Shown here piece by piece: positions 55,045 through 64,000 of a stretch of 64,000 nucleotides of DNA (its first letter is position 1; every line of letters begins with the position of its first letter). Where the stretch lies: contig NZ_VSSS01000038.1 in NCBI RefSeq assembly GCF_008123425.1, positions 1 to 64,000 on the forward strand, given 5' to 3'. The position numbers and the translations under genes are program-made. This DNA comes from Bradyrhizobium rifense (GTDB lineage Bacteria; Pseudomonadota; Alphaproteobacteria; Rhizobiales; Xanthobacteraceae). The notes beneath the pieces were generated by a model. It worked only from the letters and a program-made list of their open reading frames with translations. It searched no databases and had not been told where the DNA came from.

Positions 55045-56109
55045 ATGAGTAAGGCATTGAGGATCACGGGCGCTTGGTCTGTGATGGCGCTCGTAGCAGG
55101 GGCCCTTCCATTGGCTCAGCCCGTCCTTGCCAGCGATCAGCTTACCATCACCAGCTTCGGCGGTGCTGGACAGATGGCGACGCGAAAGGGGCAAATCGAG
55201 CCTTTCGCTAAGAAGACCGGCATTAAGATCACTGAGGACGAGTACGGCGGCGAGGTCTCGAAAATTCGCGCCATGGTCGAATCCAAAAGCGTGAGCTGGG
55301 ACTTAGTTGTCGCTGATGCAACGGCGGCATCCCAGATGTGCGCCGAAGGGATCATCGAGCGGATTGACTGGAACAAGCTCGGTCTCGATCGGGCGAAGTT
55401 TGTAGGTGCAGACCAGCAAGATTGCGGCGTTCCAGAAAATCTTTATGCGACGGTTCTCGCCTACGACAAGGATACGCTGCCGACCGGGCCGACGACCATC
55501 GCGGACCTGTTTGACCTGCGGCGTTTTCCTGGTAAGCGCGGACTTTATAAGAGGCCCTTCGGCAATATTGAATGGGCACTCATTGCGGATGGGGTGCCGA
55601 TCAAGGACGTCTACAAAGTCCTGCGCACCCCCGCCGGTATCGAGCGCGCCTTTAACAAGCTTGATACCATCAAAAAGAATGTCGTTTGGTGGGAGACGGG
55701 CGCCCAAGCGCCTCAGCTTCTCGCTGATCGTCAGGTCGTGATGACTTCGGCTTGGAACGGTCGGATTTACGACGCGGTCAAGAATTCGGGCAAGCACTTC
55801 CAGATCATGTGGCACGCACAAGAGCTGGGCCTGAATGTCTGGGTCATGCCAAAGGGCGGACAACACCTGGACACCGCTTATAAATTTCTGACGTTCGCCG
55901 TCTCGCCAGCCCAACAGGCGGAACCGACGCGTTATATGGCGTATGGTCCGGCCAACAAGGAAGCGAATGCGCATGTCGACCCGGCGATACTTCCGGACCT
56001 TCCAAGCGCGCCTGACCATATGGCAGGCGCCCTCCTGGTAGACACCTCGTTCTGGGCTGAGAATGGTGACGAATTGCGTCAGCGTTTCACGGCCTGGCTT
56101 GTAAAGTAA
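55045..56109 (+). CDS. ABC transporter solute-binding protein, paralogue of the 37.8 kb orphan
   Basis: 354-aa periplasmic protein with a Sec signal (cleavage near PVLASDQL). QLTITSFGGAGQMATRKGQI and KRGLYKRPFGNIEWALIADG place it in the PotD/PotF-like class for polyamines, opines and related compounds. It is very similar along its length to the protein at 37819. Preceded by CAGGAGAGAGTGAAAC and followed by a 9-bp hairpin shared with the paralogue. Confidence 0.94.
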   Translation: MSKALRITGAWSVMALVAGALPLAQPVLASDQLTITSFGGAGQMATRKGQIEPFAKKTGIKITEDEYGGEVSKIRAMVESKSVSWDLVVADATAASQMCAEGIIERIDWNKLGLDRAKFVGADQQDCGVPENLYATVLAYDKDTLPTGPTTIADLFDLRRFPGKRGLYKRPFGNIEWALIADGVPIKDVYKVLRTPAGIERAFNKLDTIKKNVVWWETGAQAPQLLADRQVVMTSAWNGRIYDAVKNSGKHFQIMWHAQELGLNVWVMPKGGQHLDTAYKFLTFAVSPAQQAEPTRYMAYGPANKEANAHVDPAILPDLPSAPDHMAGALLVDTSFWAENGDELRQRFTAWLVK

Positions 56110-56115
56110 GACAAC

Positions 56116-56143
56116 GGCGAGGAGGGCATGCGCTCTCCTCGCC
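56116..56143 (+). repeat. Hairpin between binding-protein and permease genes
   Basis: GGCGAGGAG pairs perfectly with CTCCTCGCC around a 10-base loop, 6 bases after the binding-protein stop. The position and lack of a T run fit an mRNA-stabilising or partial-attenuation hairpin that raises binding protein over permease. The stem is nearly identical to 38889-38917. Confidence 0.75.
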
Positions 56144-56174
56144 ACATCAACGAATAACTCAGAGAGAGTAGCCG

Positions 56175-57425
56175 ATGGCGACGATGGCCGCCCAGATCAC
56201 CGGTAGTGCCGATCGCGTACCGCTGCGGCTCAAGCTTCAGCGTGTCGAACGTCGTCGCAAGCTTAAAGCTTTCCTTCTAGTCCTACCGCTCCTGCTGTTC
56301 ATCTTGACTACCTTCGTTCTGCCGATCGGACGAATGATATTCAACGCTGTTCACGAAGATACGCTGCTGAGACTGATGCCGCGCACGATGTCGGAGCTCA
56401 GAGGATGGGACGGCAAAGACTTACCCGACGAGGGCGTCTATGCCGCGCTCGCGGCCGACCTGAAGCAGTCCTGGGCCGATAAGACCGCGGCCGAGATCGG
56501 CAAGCGTATGAACTACGAACTGCCCGGCACCCGCAGCAAGGTTACCTCAAGCGCCCGCAAGGTCAGCACCCTTTCCACCGACACCTATAAGGACGCCCTG
56601 ATCGAGATCGACCCACTCTGGGCACGCCACGAGGTCTGGAGTCTTCTGAAGCGTGGAAGCTCCGCCTACACAGCGTATTATCTCTTACGCTCCGTCGATT
56701 TGCAGTACGGGCCGGATAGTCAGATCGTCGCCTCGCCACCAGAGAACGCAATCTTCCGTCACATCTTTTTGCTTACGCTCGGCATAAGCATCAGCGTGAC
56801 GTTCGCTACCCTCGTTCTAGGCTTTCCCGTCGCCTACCTTCTCGCGTCATTACCGGCCAAGTACAGCAATCTCCTAATGATCATGGTCGTGCTGCCGTTC
56901 TGGACCTCCGTGCTGGTACGCACTACCGCCTGGGTCGTACTTCTGCAGCAGCATGGACTTGTCAACGAGGCGTTGATGGCGCTGCACATCCTTTCTCAAC
57001 CTGCCGAACTCATATTCAACCGGGTCGGAACGATCGTGGCAATGACCCATATACAGCTGCCGTTCACGCTTCTGCCAATCTACAGCGTGATGAAGACGAT
57101 CTCGCCAACTTACGTTCGCGCCGCCCGCTCACTTGGCGCGGGGCCATTCTACGCCTTCTGGAAGATCTATTTCCCGCAGACGCTGCCAGGGATGGCTGCT
57201 GGGTGCCTACTGACGTTTATCCTCTGCCTCGGCTACTACATCACACCCGCTCTTGTCGGCGGCCCGCAGGACCAGATGGTCAGCTATTTCGTCGCCCACT
57301 ACACTAACGAGGAACTCAACTGGGGAATGGCCTCTGCCCTGGGCGCTATCCTTCTGACGGCTACCCTGATCCTCTATTATGTCTTCAACAAGCTAGTCGG
57401 CACCGACCGCATGAAATTAGGTTGA
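56175..57425 (+). CDS. ABC transporter permease with large periplasmic insertion
   Basis: 416-aa permease. After the first membrane segment (FLLVLPLLLFILTTFVLPIG) comes a hydrophilic insert of about 140 residues (NAVHEDTLLRLMPRTMSELR to VASPPENAIFRH), rich in charged residues. The normal permease core follows (ISISVTFATLVLGFPVAYLL) with the EAA loop YVRAARSLGAGPFYAFWKIYFPQ. The insert makes it about 120 residues longer than the PotB-like protein at 32272. It may contact the binding protein or ligand. Confidence 0.93.
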   Translation: MATMAAQITGSADRVPLRLKLQRVERRRKLKAFLLVLPLLLFILTTFVLPIGRMIFNAVHEDTLLRLMPRTMSELRGWDGKDLPDEGVYAALAADLKQSWADKTAAEIGKRMNYELPGTRSKVTSSARKVSTLSTDTYKDALIEIDPLWARHEVWSLLKRGSSAYTAYYLLRSVDLQYGPDSQIVASPPENAIFRHIFLLTLGISISVTFATLVLGFPVAYLLASLPAKYSNLLMIMVVLPFWTSVLVRTTAWVVLLQQHGLVNEALMALHILSQPAELIFNRVGTIVAMTHIQLPFTLLPIYSVMKTISPTYVRAARSLGAGPFYAFWKIYFPQTLPGMAAGCLLTFILCLGYYITPALVGGPQDQMVSYFVAHYTNEELNWGMASALGAILLTATLILYYVFNKLVGTDRMKLG

Positions 57426-57430
57426 GAACG

Positions 57431-58261
57431 ATGTCTACTCTTGCCTATGCTTCTCCACTGGAGAAAGCTTGGTACTATCTGCACCGGCTGTTCTGCGGGG
57501 CAGTGCTGCTGTTTCTCATTGCGCCGATTCTCGTCACCTTCCCATTGTCGTTCAATTCTGTGCCGTTCTTCAGCTATCCCATGCCTGGCTTTTCGTTACG
57601 CTGGTACGAGGAATTTTTCCTGACCGACCGATGGCAGTACGCGCTGCAAAATTCGATCATCGTCGCGGTCACGGTAACGTTGCTATCCACCGCATTGGGA
57701 ACCGCCGCCGCACTCGGTCTGAGTCGACCAAACTTTCCATGGCGCACCACGGTAATGAGCCTACTAATCTCGCCCATGATCGTTCCGGCCGTGATTACCG
57801 CAGTAGGAGTCTATTTTTTCTATGCCGACGTTGGGCTGCTAAACAGCTATACCGGATTGATCCTGGCGCATACGAGCATCGCCACGCCCTTCGTCGTCAT
57901 CATCGTGACCGCGACTTTAAGCGGCTTCGACGACTCGCTGGCGCGCGCGGCCGCCAGCCTCGGTGCTGCACCAATGACCGTGTTTTTCAAAGTGACGCTG
58001 CCCTTGATCATGCCCGGCATGATTTCGGGCGCGCTCTTCGCCTTTCTCTCCTCTTTTGACGAGGTAGTGATCGCTCTTTTTGTGGCCGGAGCAGAGCAGC
58101 GTACCTTGCCCAAAGTTATGTTCTCAGGCATACGCGAGGAAATCAGTCCCACTATCATTGCCGCTGCTACCGTTTTGACATTGATATCGATTGTAGTACT
58201 TGCCGCAGCAGAACTTCTGCGCAGGCGGTCTGAGCGACTTCGGGGCCTTCGCAGCAGCTGA
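57431..58261 (+). CDS. ABC transporter permease (PotC-like), second operon
   Basis: 276-aa permease starting MSTLAYASPLEKAWYYLHRL; a TTG three codons earlier overlaps the upstream stop and is also possible. Six hydrophobic segments and the EAA loop DDSLARAAASLGAAPMTVFFKVTLP are visible. It completes the transporter with the preceding permease. Confidence 0.94.
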   Translation: MSTLAYASPLEKAWYYLHRLFCGAVLLFLIAPILVTFPLSFNSVPFFSYPMPGFSLRWYEEFFLTDRWQYALQNSIIVAVTVTLLSTALGTAAALGLSRPNFPWRTTVMSLLISPMIVPAVITAVGVYFFYADVGLLNSYTGLILAHTSIATPFVVIIVTATLSGFDDSLARAAASLGAAPMTVFFKVTLPLIMPGMISGALFAFLSSFDEVVIALFVAGAEQRTLPKVMFSGIREEISPTIIAAATVLTLISIVVLAAAELLRRRSERLRGLRSS

Positions 58262-58559
58262 GATCTATCTCTTTCCTAGCCAAGCGCTTGTGCTTCCAGT
58301 GCTCCCAATACCCCGATTAGCCGATGCCGCGGCGCCGATCGCGAGCTACTTCAGGAATGAACATTCGCGGCAAGACCCTCAAATTGGTCCACCTTGAGCG
58401 CGAGAGCGGCCCATCTACTATTAGCCGCTTGCTAGGTGCTCATTTTGGGCCCTGCGCACGAAAACCCCCGATTGACTTGGATTTACATCGGGTCGTCGGA
58501 AAGCCCGGCTAATCCGTTTAGCTTGAGATTCAATCCCCACCGGACGAGAGCTGAAAACG
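58262..58559. other. Intergenic region before the glycosidase-like gene
   Basis: About 300 bases without a convincing gene or terminator. The glycosidase-like gene could be co-transcribed with the transporter or have its own promoter here. Confidence 0.45.
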
Positions 58560-60713
58560 ATGACACGATGCGAAGGTGCGGCAGCCCACTGGCTGCGAGC
58601 AGGAGATCTAGCGGTAGCCATCAGCATCGAAACCGGAGCCGTGACCGGAATGCGGCACGGAGAATGGAGCCTGCTAGACCGCACCGAGCTCGGCCGATCC
58701 TTCCGTTTGCTGGTGCCCTTGCCCGACCGACGCTCAAACTATGTCGAGGGCTGGCAGCAAGACGACCCCACTAGCTCGATAACCGACGACGGTCGTACCG
58801 TAATCTGTTCGTGGGATGGCGTCGTGGACGACCACGGCAACAGACACCCTATTAACGTGCAGACAAGGATCACTGCGCACGAAGACCGGATTGTCTTTGC
58901 TGTCGCACTGAACAACAAGAGCGACCACGTTATCGAGAATGTGTACTTCCCTGAACTTGGTGACATCCAGCCGCCGCCAAGCGGCCACTTGGATTATTTT
59001 GCATACTCGTACGCCACGGGAAGACGCTCCAGCATCTGGCCAAATTTCAAAAGCGATGCGCACCGTTGGACGACGCTCGGGATAGGCTACTGGAGTCACA
59101 GCCACCCCTTCAGTCTCGGCGGCAGTATTCCCACGGTCCCATGGATCCTCCTTGAGGATGGCGCGATGGGCGTCTACGTCGGAGTGGACGAGCCGTCCGT
59201 CGAACTGGTGACGTGGTTGGCCGAGCTCACTCCAGGTTACGGTGACTCGCTCGACGCGGAAACACCGTCGGGTGCACGTGCGTCCGAGACCGCCGCGCAT
59301 ACGGTCGCGGTGCGGTTCGCAGCGGTCCACGTACCCTACATTGGGCCCGGTGAGCACCGTGCCCTGACGCCAATTGCCATGGCGGCGTATAAGGGCGACT
59401 GGCATGCTGGTGTCGACCGCTACAAGCAGCGCCGTGCCGCGTGGGGTTTGGATACCGCGCTTGCGCCGAGTTGGGCCTCCGAGCCGCATTCTTGGCTTCA
59501 ACTATGTCTTAAAACAGGAGAGGGGCAACGGCGTCGGGTCAGTTTCGCACAGCTGCCCGAAATTGCCGCGGAGTGCGCCAAGCACGGAGTCGCCGCGATC
59601 CAGCTCAGCGGCTGGCAGGAAGGCGGCATGGATCAGAGCTACCCTTCATGCGACCCTGACCAGGAACTCGGCGGGAGTGAGGCGCTGCGCACTGCGATTG
59701 CGCGCTGTCAGCAACTCGGGGTGAAAATCGTGCTATTTACCGAATTCATCAAGGCAGACCGCTCCACAGAGTGGTTCCACCGCGTACTTGCTAACGAAGC
59801 TGTCAAGGACCCGTATGGCGACTATTACATGCACCCGGGTTACCGTTTCGACACGATCACGCAATTGCTGGATATCAACACCAAACGGCTAGTCCCGATG
59901 TGCTTCCTGAGCGAGCGGTACTTGCAGATTTGTCAGGAGGAATTCGCCAAGATTGTACTTCTGAATGCCGACGGCATCCTACATGACCAGGCGTGGAGTC
60001 ACGTGCCGGCGCTTGTATGCTTCGACGGTTCCCACAACCATCGGCGTGCTGCGCCGGTATCAGCGAACGATCGCGAGATTGTTACTAGATTCCGCAAGGA
60101 ATGCGGGGTTGGCGATAACTTCCTATTCGCCTGCGAGGCGCCCTACGACTGGCAGCTGGATGCATACCAGCTCGGTTATCACAGGAGCGAACATCCGAAC
60201 CATTCGCCCGTGAGCCGCTATCTTAGGCCCGACGCTATCTTGATGACGGCAGTTACCGGCTTCGACGACCGTAACATGATCAACCAATGCCTGCTCTACC
60301 GCTACGTGATCAGCTATGAGCCGTTCAATTTCCAAGGCCGTCTCTCTGACGCGTTGAATACCGTTGCTTATGGTGCACGAATGGATCAGCTTCGGACCGA
60401 ACTCCGTGAATGGGTGTGGGATGCCACCTTCATCGATACAGTGGGCGTCGACGTGCGTAGATCGGACGGCAGCCGACACCATCCGTACTCCGCCTTTCGG
60501 CACCGGGATGGTCAGATTGCGGTGGTGGTAAGTAACTTCTCCGGCCAGCAGACCGATAAGCTCTCAGTGATCGTCGACGGTCAACCTACGCCCCTGCGGT
60601 ACCGGCTTGTCGACGATCCCAGGTGGCGCCGCGTTGACAGCAACCTAGCCATCCCACCGCGGTCGGCTGCCGTTCTCATCCCAATCACCGCATCCGTCGC
60701 CCTCGCCGACTGA
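58560..60713 (+). CDS. Large glycoside hydrolase-like protein (DUF6259-type)
   Basis: 717-aa protein without a signal peptide, so probably cytoplasmic. The N-terminal ~280 residues look like a beta-sandwich (GVVDDHGNRHPINVQTRITA, PWILLEDGAMGVYVGVDEPS). Residues ~300-600 look like a TIM barrel (GVAAIQLSGWQEGGMDQSYP, LGVKIVLFTEFIKAD, LLNADGILHDQAWSHVPAL, FLFACEAPYDWQLDAY) and the rest is a small beta domain. The pattern recalls alpha-galactosidase-clan proteins of the DUF6259 group; candidate acid residues are in FTEFIK and ILHDQAW. It follows the ABC transporter and may cleave the imported compound. Confidence 0.75.
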   Translation: MTRCEGAAAHWLRAGDLAVAISIETGAVTGMRHGEWSLLDRTELGRSFRLLVPLPDRRSNYVEGWQQDDPTSSITDDGRTVICSWDGVVDDHGNRHPINVQTRITAHEDRIVFAVALNNKSDHVIENVYFPELGDIQPPPSGHLDYFAYSYATGRRSSIWPNFKSDAHRWTTLGIGYWSHSHPFSLGGSIPTVPWILLEDGAMGVYVGVDEPSVELVTWLAELTPGYGDSLDAETPSGARASETAAHTVAVRFAAVHVPYIGPGEHRALTPIAMAAYKGDWHAGVDRYKQRRAAWGLDTALAPSWASEPHSWLQLCLKTGEGQRRRVSFAQLPEIAAECAKHGVAAIQLSGWQEGGMDQSYPSCDPDQELGGSEALRTAIARCQQLGVKIVLFTEFIKADRSTEWFHRVLANEAVKDPYGDYYMHPGYRFDTITQLLDINTKRLVPMCFLSERYLQICQEEFAKIVLLNADGILHDQAWSHVPALVCFDGSHNHRRAAPVSANDREIVTRFRKECGVGDNFLFACEAPYDWQLDAYQLGYHRSEHPNHSPVSRYLRPDAILMTAVTGFDDRNMINQCLLYRYVISYEPFNFQGRLSDALNTVAYGARMDQLRTELREWVWDATFIDTVGVDVRRSDGSRHHPYSAFRHRDGQIAVVVSNFSGQQTDKLSVIVDGQPTPLRYRLVDDPRWRRVDSNLAIPPRSAAVLIPITASVALAD

Positions 60714-60900
60714 TGCCGTCACCCACGATCGCGGCTACTCGCCGAACCTTGATCCTCTCGGCTGGGGCGCTCTGAATGGATCTTCCAAGATGAACTGCCT
60801 TTCGGCCCGCTTGTCGCCAACGGTCAGCCTTTGGCAACTGAACTGCTACGATTTCGAATACGAGCACGCTCTGGTTTCAGCCTTGCTCTGGGTAGCCGCA

Positions 60901-62322
60901 TTAGCGCTGCGGGTGCGCGTGACCGTTACTGCAGCCTGAGCGGTCTGTTGGCGCGATGCAGATTATCCTTTCCGGGTTCAGTATACCATGGGGATCTAGT
61001 GTCTTCTTGAGGCGCCGCATCAAGTTCAGCTCTTCCGGGTTGCGGGAGTATGATAGGTATTCGCGCTTAAGCAGACCAATGCCGTGTTCGGCAGATATGG
61101 AGCCGCGATGGTTGCGTACACCATCATACACTATGGTATTGATGCGGTGCTTCTCGGCCGCATCGACTTGCCCGGCGGAAACGCAAAGATGAATATTGCT
61201 GTCCGCGATATGGCCGAAAACGGAGACGTGAATACTCGGAAACTCAGCTGCCAGCGCTGTAGTCACCTCCTGCGCATATAAGTCGAGCGATCCGATCGGC
61301 AGGCTGACATCGTATTCGATCAGCTTTGGCAAGGTACCCAATGAGAGCCCTTCGCGCACCTTCCAGAACTTTTCGCGTTCCTTCTCGGACTTGGCAATCA
61401 ACGCATCCGCTATCAGCCCTTCCTCAAACATTGTCGCGAGGAATTCCTCGAGATTTACAGCCTCGCCAGACTGCTCAATAATGATCAGAAAGGGGTATTC
61501 AGTCTCAAACGCTCTGAACTCCTCCGCCTTAGAGCTGAAGCGGAAGAACGCTCCCCACATCAACTCGAAGGCCGAGAGACCCATCAGCTTACCCGCGTTG
61601 CGGAGCAAGAGTAGTACATCCTCATAGCTCCGCAAACCGCACAACGCCGTTGCTCGACAAGCTGGCAGTGACTTCAGCTTCAACACTGCGCGTGTTATGA
61701 TGCCGAGGGTTCCCTCGGACCCGATGAAAAGCTGCTTAAGGTCATACCCAGTATTATTCTTCTGCATGCGATTAAGCGAGGAGATCACCGTTCCGTCTGC
61801 TAGCACCGCCTCAAGCCCTAATACGTTGTCGCGCGTCATACCATGATTGATGACACGGACACCGCCCGCGTTGGTCGCAAGATTGCCGCCGATCTGGCAC
61901 GAACCCCGCGCGCCGAGATCGATCGGAAGGAGAAAGCCGGAATCCTCTGCTGCTTTCTGTGCATCCTCCAGGATAGTTCCCGCTCGTACCGTCATGGTCG
62001 CGGCGTTGCTGTCGATCTCCTCAACACCGGCAAATAGATCCATCGCGATGACAACATCTTCGCACTCGGGATTAGCGCCCCCTGCCAATCCCGTCATGCC
62101 GCCCTGGACGACGACCGAGCTGCGGTGCGCATTGCAGATCCGCAACGCGCTTGACACGTCCTGGACGCTGCGAGGGCGAATGTAGATCATCGGCAGATGG
62201 TGCCCCGTGCGGCTTCGATCACTCATTGCCTTCGCTGGTATTCGCCCGCCGGTCAGAACGAGCTGATCGCCGAGCGCTTGCTGTAAGGCGCCTAGAAGCT
62301 TTGCATCATTCGCCCGATTCAT
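60901..62322 (-). CDS. GlcD-type FAD-linked oxidase (D-lactate/glycolate/2-hydroxyglutarate class)
   Basis: 473-aa flavoprotein starting MNRANDAKLLGALQQALGD, with GGAGTGAAG upstream. FAD-binding PCMH domain: VVVQGGMTGLAGGANPE and LATNAGGVRVINHGMTRDNVLGLEA (in the 61.8 kb region), then FIGSEGTLGIITRAVLK. The C-terminal oxidase domain has metal-binding His in VFGHIADSNIHLCV and the end motif SISAEHGIGLLKREYL. It oxidises a D-2-hydroxyacid and reduces the electron chain. The open frame continues 146 codons upstream to 62760, but that part is not conserved. Divergent from the dapA-like gene. Confidence 0.9.
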   Translation of the reverse strand: MNRANDAKLLGALQQALGDQLVLTGGRIPAKAMSDRSRTGHHLPMIYIRPRSVQDVSSALRICNAHRSSVVVQGGMTGLAGGANPECEDVVIAMDLFAGVEEIDSNAATMTVRAGTILEDAQKAAEDSGFLLPIDLGARGSCQIGGNLATNAGGVRVINHGMTRDNVLGLEAVLADGTVISSLNRMQKNNTGYDLKQLFIGSEGTLGIITRAVLKLKSLPACRATALCGLRSYEDVLLLLRNAGKLMGLSAFELMWGAFFRFSSKAEEFRAFETEYPFLIIIEQSGEAVNLEEFLATMFEEGLIADALIAKSEKEREKFWKVREGLSLGTLPKLIEYDVSLPIGSLDLYAQEVTTALAAEFPSIHVSVFGHIADSNIHLCVSAGQVDAAEKHRINTIVYDGVRNHRGSISAEHGIGLLKREYLSYSRNPEELNLMRRLKKTLDPHGILNPERIICIAPTDRSGCSNGHAHPQR

Positions 62323-62997
62323 CGTCTTCACTCCGCGGAACGATGGCGGCCAACGGAGCAAAGCCCCCATTTCCTGCCGTACAACGAGAGACGACATGCC
62401 ACTCGACTGGCTGCAGGGTGGCAACATGGCAGCAAATCCTTTGCCGTCATCTTCCTCCTCCAAGGCTGCCGCCGCCGCGAACCCGCTCCCGAGAATACAC
62501 AATAGCGAATGCCACACTGCCGGTTCTGAGCGAAAACGCGTGTTGCGCGCAGAATTCCTGCAATTCCTTGTTCCAATCCTGCGGGACCGTCGCAATGTGG
62601 GGGCACAGCGTAAACTAGCCCTCGCTCCTGCAACGGTGAACGGGAGCCAATTGCAACAACCAAGCAGGCATTTCGAATGAAGTGGATGTCCCAGCCGGCG
62701 GGCTCCGCACCCGGGAGCAGCTCTGTATGCTCGTTCGCAATCGGTCAGCGGGCAACGCATTGACTCATCCCGGGCGCCGGTGAGAAGTGAACGTCGATCA
62801 GAATCTTCATGGAAAGCCGTGGAGCGCTGAAATTAAGCGCGTTTGGTGGCATTGTCGGTGGAATCGATATGGGCGCGTCTTTATTGTGCCAGTCGAACGT
62901 TGATCCCGGCGCGGAGAGCATATCCACGGGCACCGTAGGAGTTCGAGCAAACTCTTGATGTCCGGCGAAAGACGGGTGCATAGCCAGCGAAAAAGAG
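62323..62997. other. Divergent region between the GlcD-like and DapA-like genes
   Basis: About 675 bases. It includes low-complexity sequence (repeated CCTCCT, GCCGCCGCC near 62450-62480) and open frames with no recognisable domain in three readings. It should contain promoters for both flanking genes. Confidence 0.45.
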
Positions 62998-63897
62998 ATG
63001 CAGATGATAGAAAAGGCGCGCTTTCGAGGATGCTTTACTGCTCTGGTTACGCCTTTTGCTGAGAGCGGCGCTCTGGACGAGGAGAGGTTTCGGAACCTTG
63101 TAGAATGGCAGATTGCGCAGGGGATCCATGGTTTGGTGCCCGTCGGCACGACTGGCGAGAGCCCTACTCTCTCTCACAAAGAGCACCACCAGATCGTTCA
63201 ATGGTGCGTAGACCAGGCGAGAGGGCGCGTGCCCATAATCGCTGGTGCCGGCTCTAACTCCACGTCCGAAGCAATAGACCTCGCCAGGCACGCAGAGAGG
63301 GTCGGCGCAGACGCCGTGTTGATCGTTACTCCTTACTATAACAGACCAACTCAGGATGGTCTTTTTCAGCACTACAAGGCGATCAATGATGCAATCGGAA
63401 TCCCTATAATCATCTACAACATCCCCGGTCGATGCGCTGTCGACATGTCACTGGAGACAATGACCCGGCTTTCCGAATTGAAGAACATCGCTGGGGTAAA
63501 AGATGCGACCAACGATATGGGCCGCGTGTCGCAGCAGCGGGCCGCAATGGGACGAAACTTTATTCAATTCTCTGGTGAAAATATCACCGCTCTCGGCTTT
63601 ATGGCTCATGGTGGCCACGGTTGGATTTCCGTGACATCGAACGTCGCTCCGCGCCTTTGTGCCGACTTCCAAAACGCGTGCCTGGCTGGCGACTACAGGA
63701 CAGCGCTCGAACTACAAGACGGGCTCGCGCCTTTGCACACTAGTCTATTCATTGAAAGCAACCCAGCGCCGGTCAAACATGCGCTGTCGCTGATCGGAAA
63801 GTGTTTGCCGACTGTGAGATTGCCGTTGGTGCCCGTAGGAGGAGATACGAAGGCTGAAATCGTCGCGGCCATGGCGCACGTCAGTCTGATAAGTTGA
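62998..63897 (+). CDS. dapA: Dihydrodipicolinate synthase-family lyase
   Basis: 299-aa class I aldolase-type enzyme. FTALVTPFAESGALDEE, LVPVGTTGESPTLSHKEH (Thr-Thr), VTPYYNRPTQDGLFQHY (catalytic Tyr), IYNIPGRCAVDMS and IAGVKDATNDM (Schiff-base Lys) all match true dihydrodipicolinate synthase. It condenses pyruvate with aspartate semialdehyde in lysine synthesis. In this catabolic setting it could be an extra copy working on another aldehyde. ATG 63004 is an alternative start. The 103 bases after its stop hold no gene. Confidence 0.93.
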   Translation: MQMIEKARFRGCFTALVTPFAESGALDEERFRNLVEWQIAQGIHGLVPVGTTGESPTLSHKEHHQIVQWCVDQARGRVPIIAGAGSNSTSEAIDLARHAERVGADAVLIVTPYYNRPTQDGLFQHYKAINDAIGIPIIIYNIPGRCAVDMSLETMTRLSELKNIAGVKDATNDMGRVSQQRAAMGRNFIQFSGENITALGFMAHGGHGWISVTSNVAPRLCADFQNACLAGDYRTALELQDGLAPLHTSLFIESNPAPVKHALSLIGKCLPTVRLPLVPVGGDTKAEIVAAMAHVSLIS

Positions 63898-64000
63898 CAG
63901 CCACGGTGAGTATCGAATGGATTCGAAGCGACACGAAGTTACAAACGAGTCTCAACTGATTGAACGTCTTCCGCGCGTTAGGAGGAACTGGCACCTTGCA

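Noticed and set aside
62323..62760. 146-codon upstream extension of the GlcD-like protein
   Set aside because: The residues (Cys/Arg-rich) do not look like a flavoprotein N-terminus. ATG 62322 has a good ribosome binding site and the family start.

Overview
The window looks like an accessory region of an alphaproteobacterium of the Rhizobiales, most likely Bradyrhizobium or a close relative. This is inferred from the electron-transfer flavoprotein gene and the class III alcohol dehydrogenase gene (both GC-rich in codon third positions), a rhizobial-type trb conjugation operon with LuxI/LuxR quorum sensing, and a malonate and rhizopine-type catabolic repertoire. No rRNA, tRNA or CRISPR array was recognised.

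Layout. 1-0.9 kb: the 3' part of etfA and its terminator. 1.1-10.6 kb: a complete trbBCDEJKLFGI plus DUF2274 operon, the mating-pair type IV secretion system of an integrative conjugative element (ICE), but with no traG, relaxase, excisionase or integrase in the window. 10.6-13.1 kb: a LysR gene broken by one stop codon, then a luxR-luxI pair with a textbook lux box in front of luxI. 13.5-23.3 kb: a malonyl-CoA module (crotonase-family protein, GntR regulator, MatB-like synthetase), two intact amidases, a decaying third amidase and alanine dehydrogenase. 23.5-29.3 kb: an MFS exporter, an Lrp regulator, an aldehyde dehydrogenase and a class III aminotransferase, followed by a broken IS630-type transposase. 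30.3-34.2 kb: a PotABCD-like ABC transporter on the minus strand. 34.6-38.9 kb: a hydroxyacid-dehydrogenase-like protein, a triple-RidA protein and an orphan solute-binding protein. 39-46.4 kb: the remnant of one PfkB kinase, an intact ribokinase, an ADP-ribosylglycohydrolase-family protein, a Tm-1-like/PEP-hydrolase-like pair and a cupin. 46.4-52.9 kb: a set matching the rhizopine-catabolism (moc) inventory: MocA-like oxidoreductase, membrane di-iron hydroxylase (MocD-like), Rieske ferredoxin (MocE-like), TIM-barrel isomerase (possibly MocC-like), ferredoxin reductase (MocF-like), then glutathione-dependent formaldehyde dehydrogenase. 53.8-60.7 kb: a second polyamine/opine-class ABC transporter whose binding protein is a paralogue of the orphan, plus a large glycosidase-like protein. 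60.9-63.9 kb: a GlcD-type flavoprotein oxidase and a DapA-family lyase.

How the parts may work together (inference). The moc-like set would take up a methylated compound, oxidatively demethylate it with a three-component oxygenase, dispose of the formaldehyde through glutathione, and send the product through oxidoreductase and isomerase steps. The malonate module would turn malonamate or malonate into malonyl-CoA and perhaps acetyl-CoA. The aminotransferase, aldehyde dehydrogenase and alanine dehydrogenase would degrade an omega-amine with pyruvate as amino acceptor. The conjugation genes and the transposase remnant suggest that much of this cargo arrived by horizontal transfer and that the element has since decayed.
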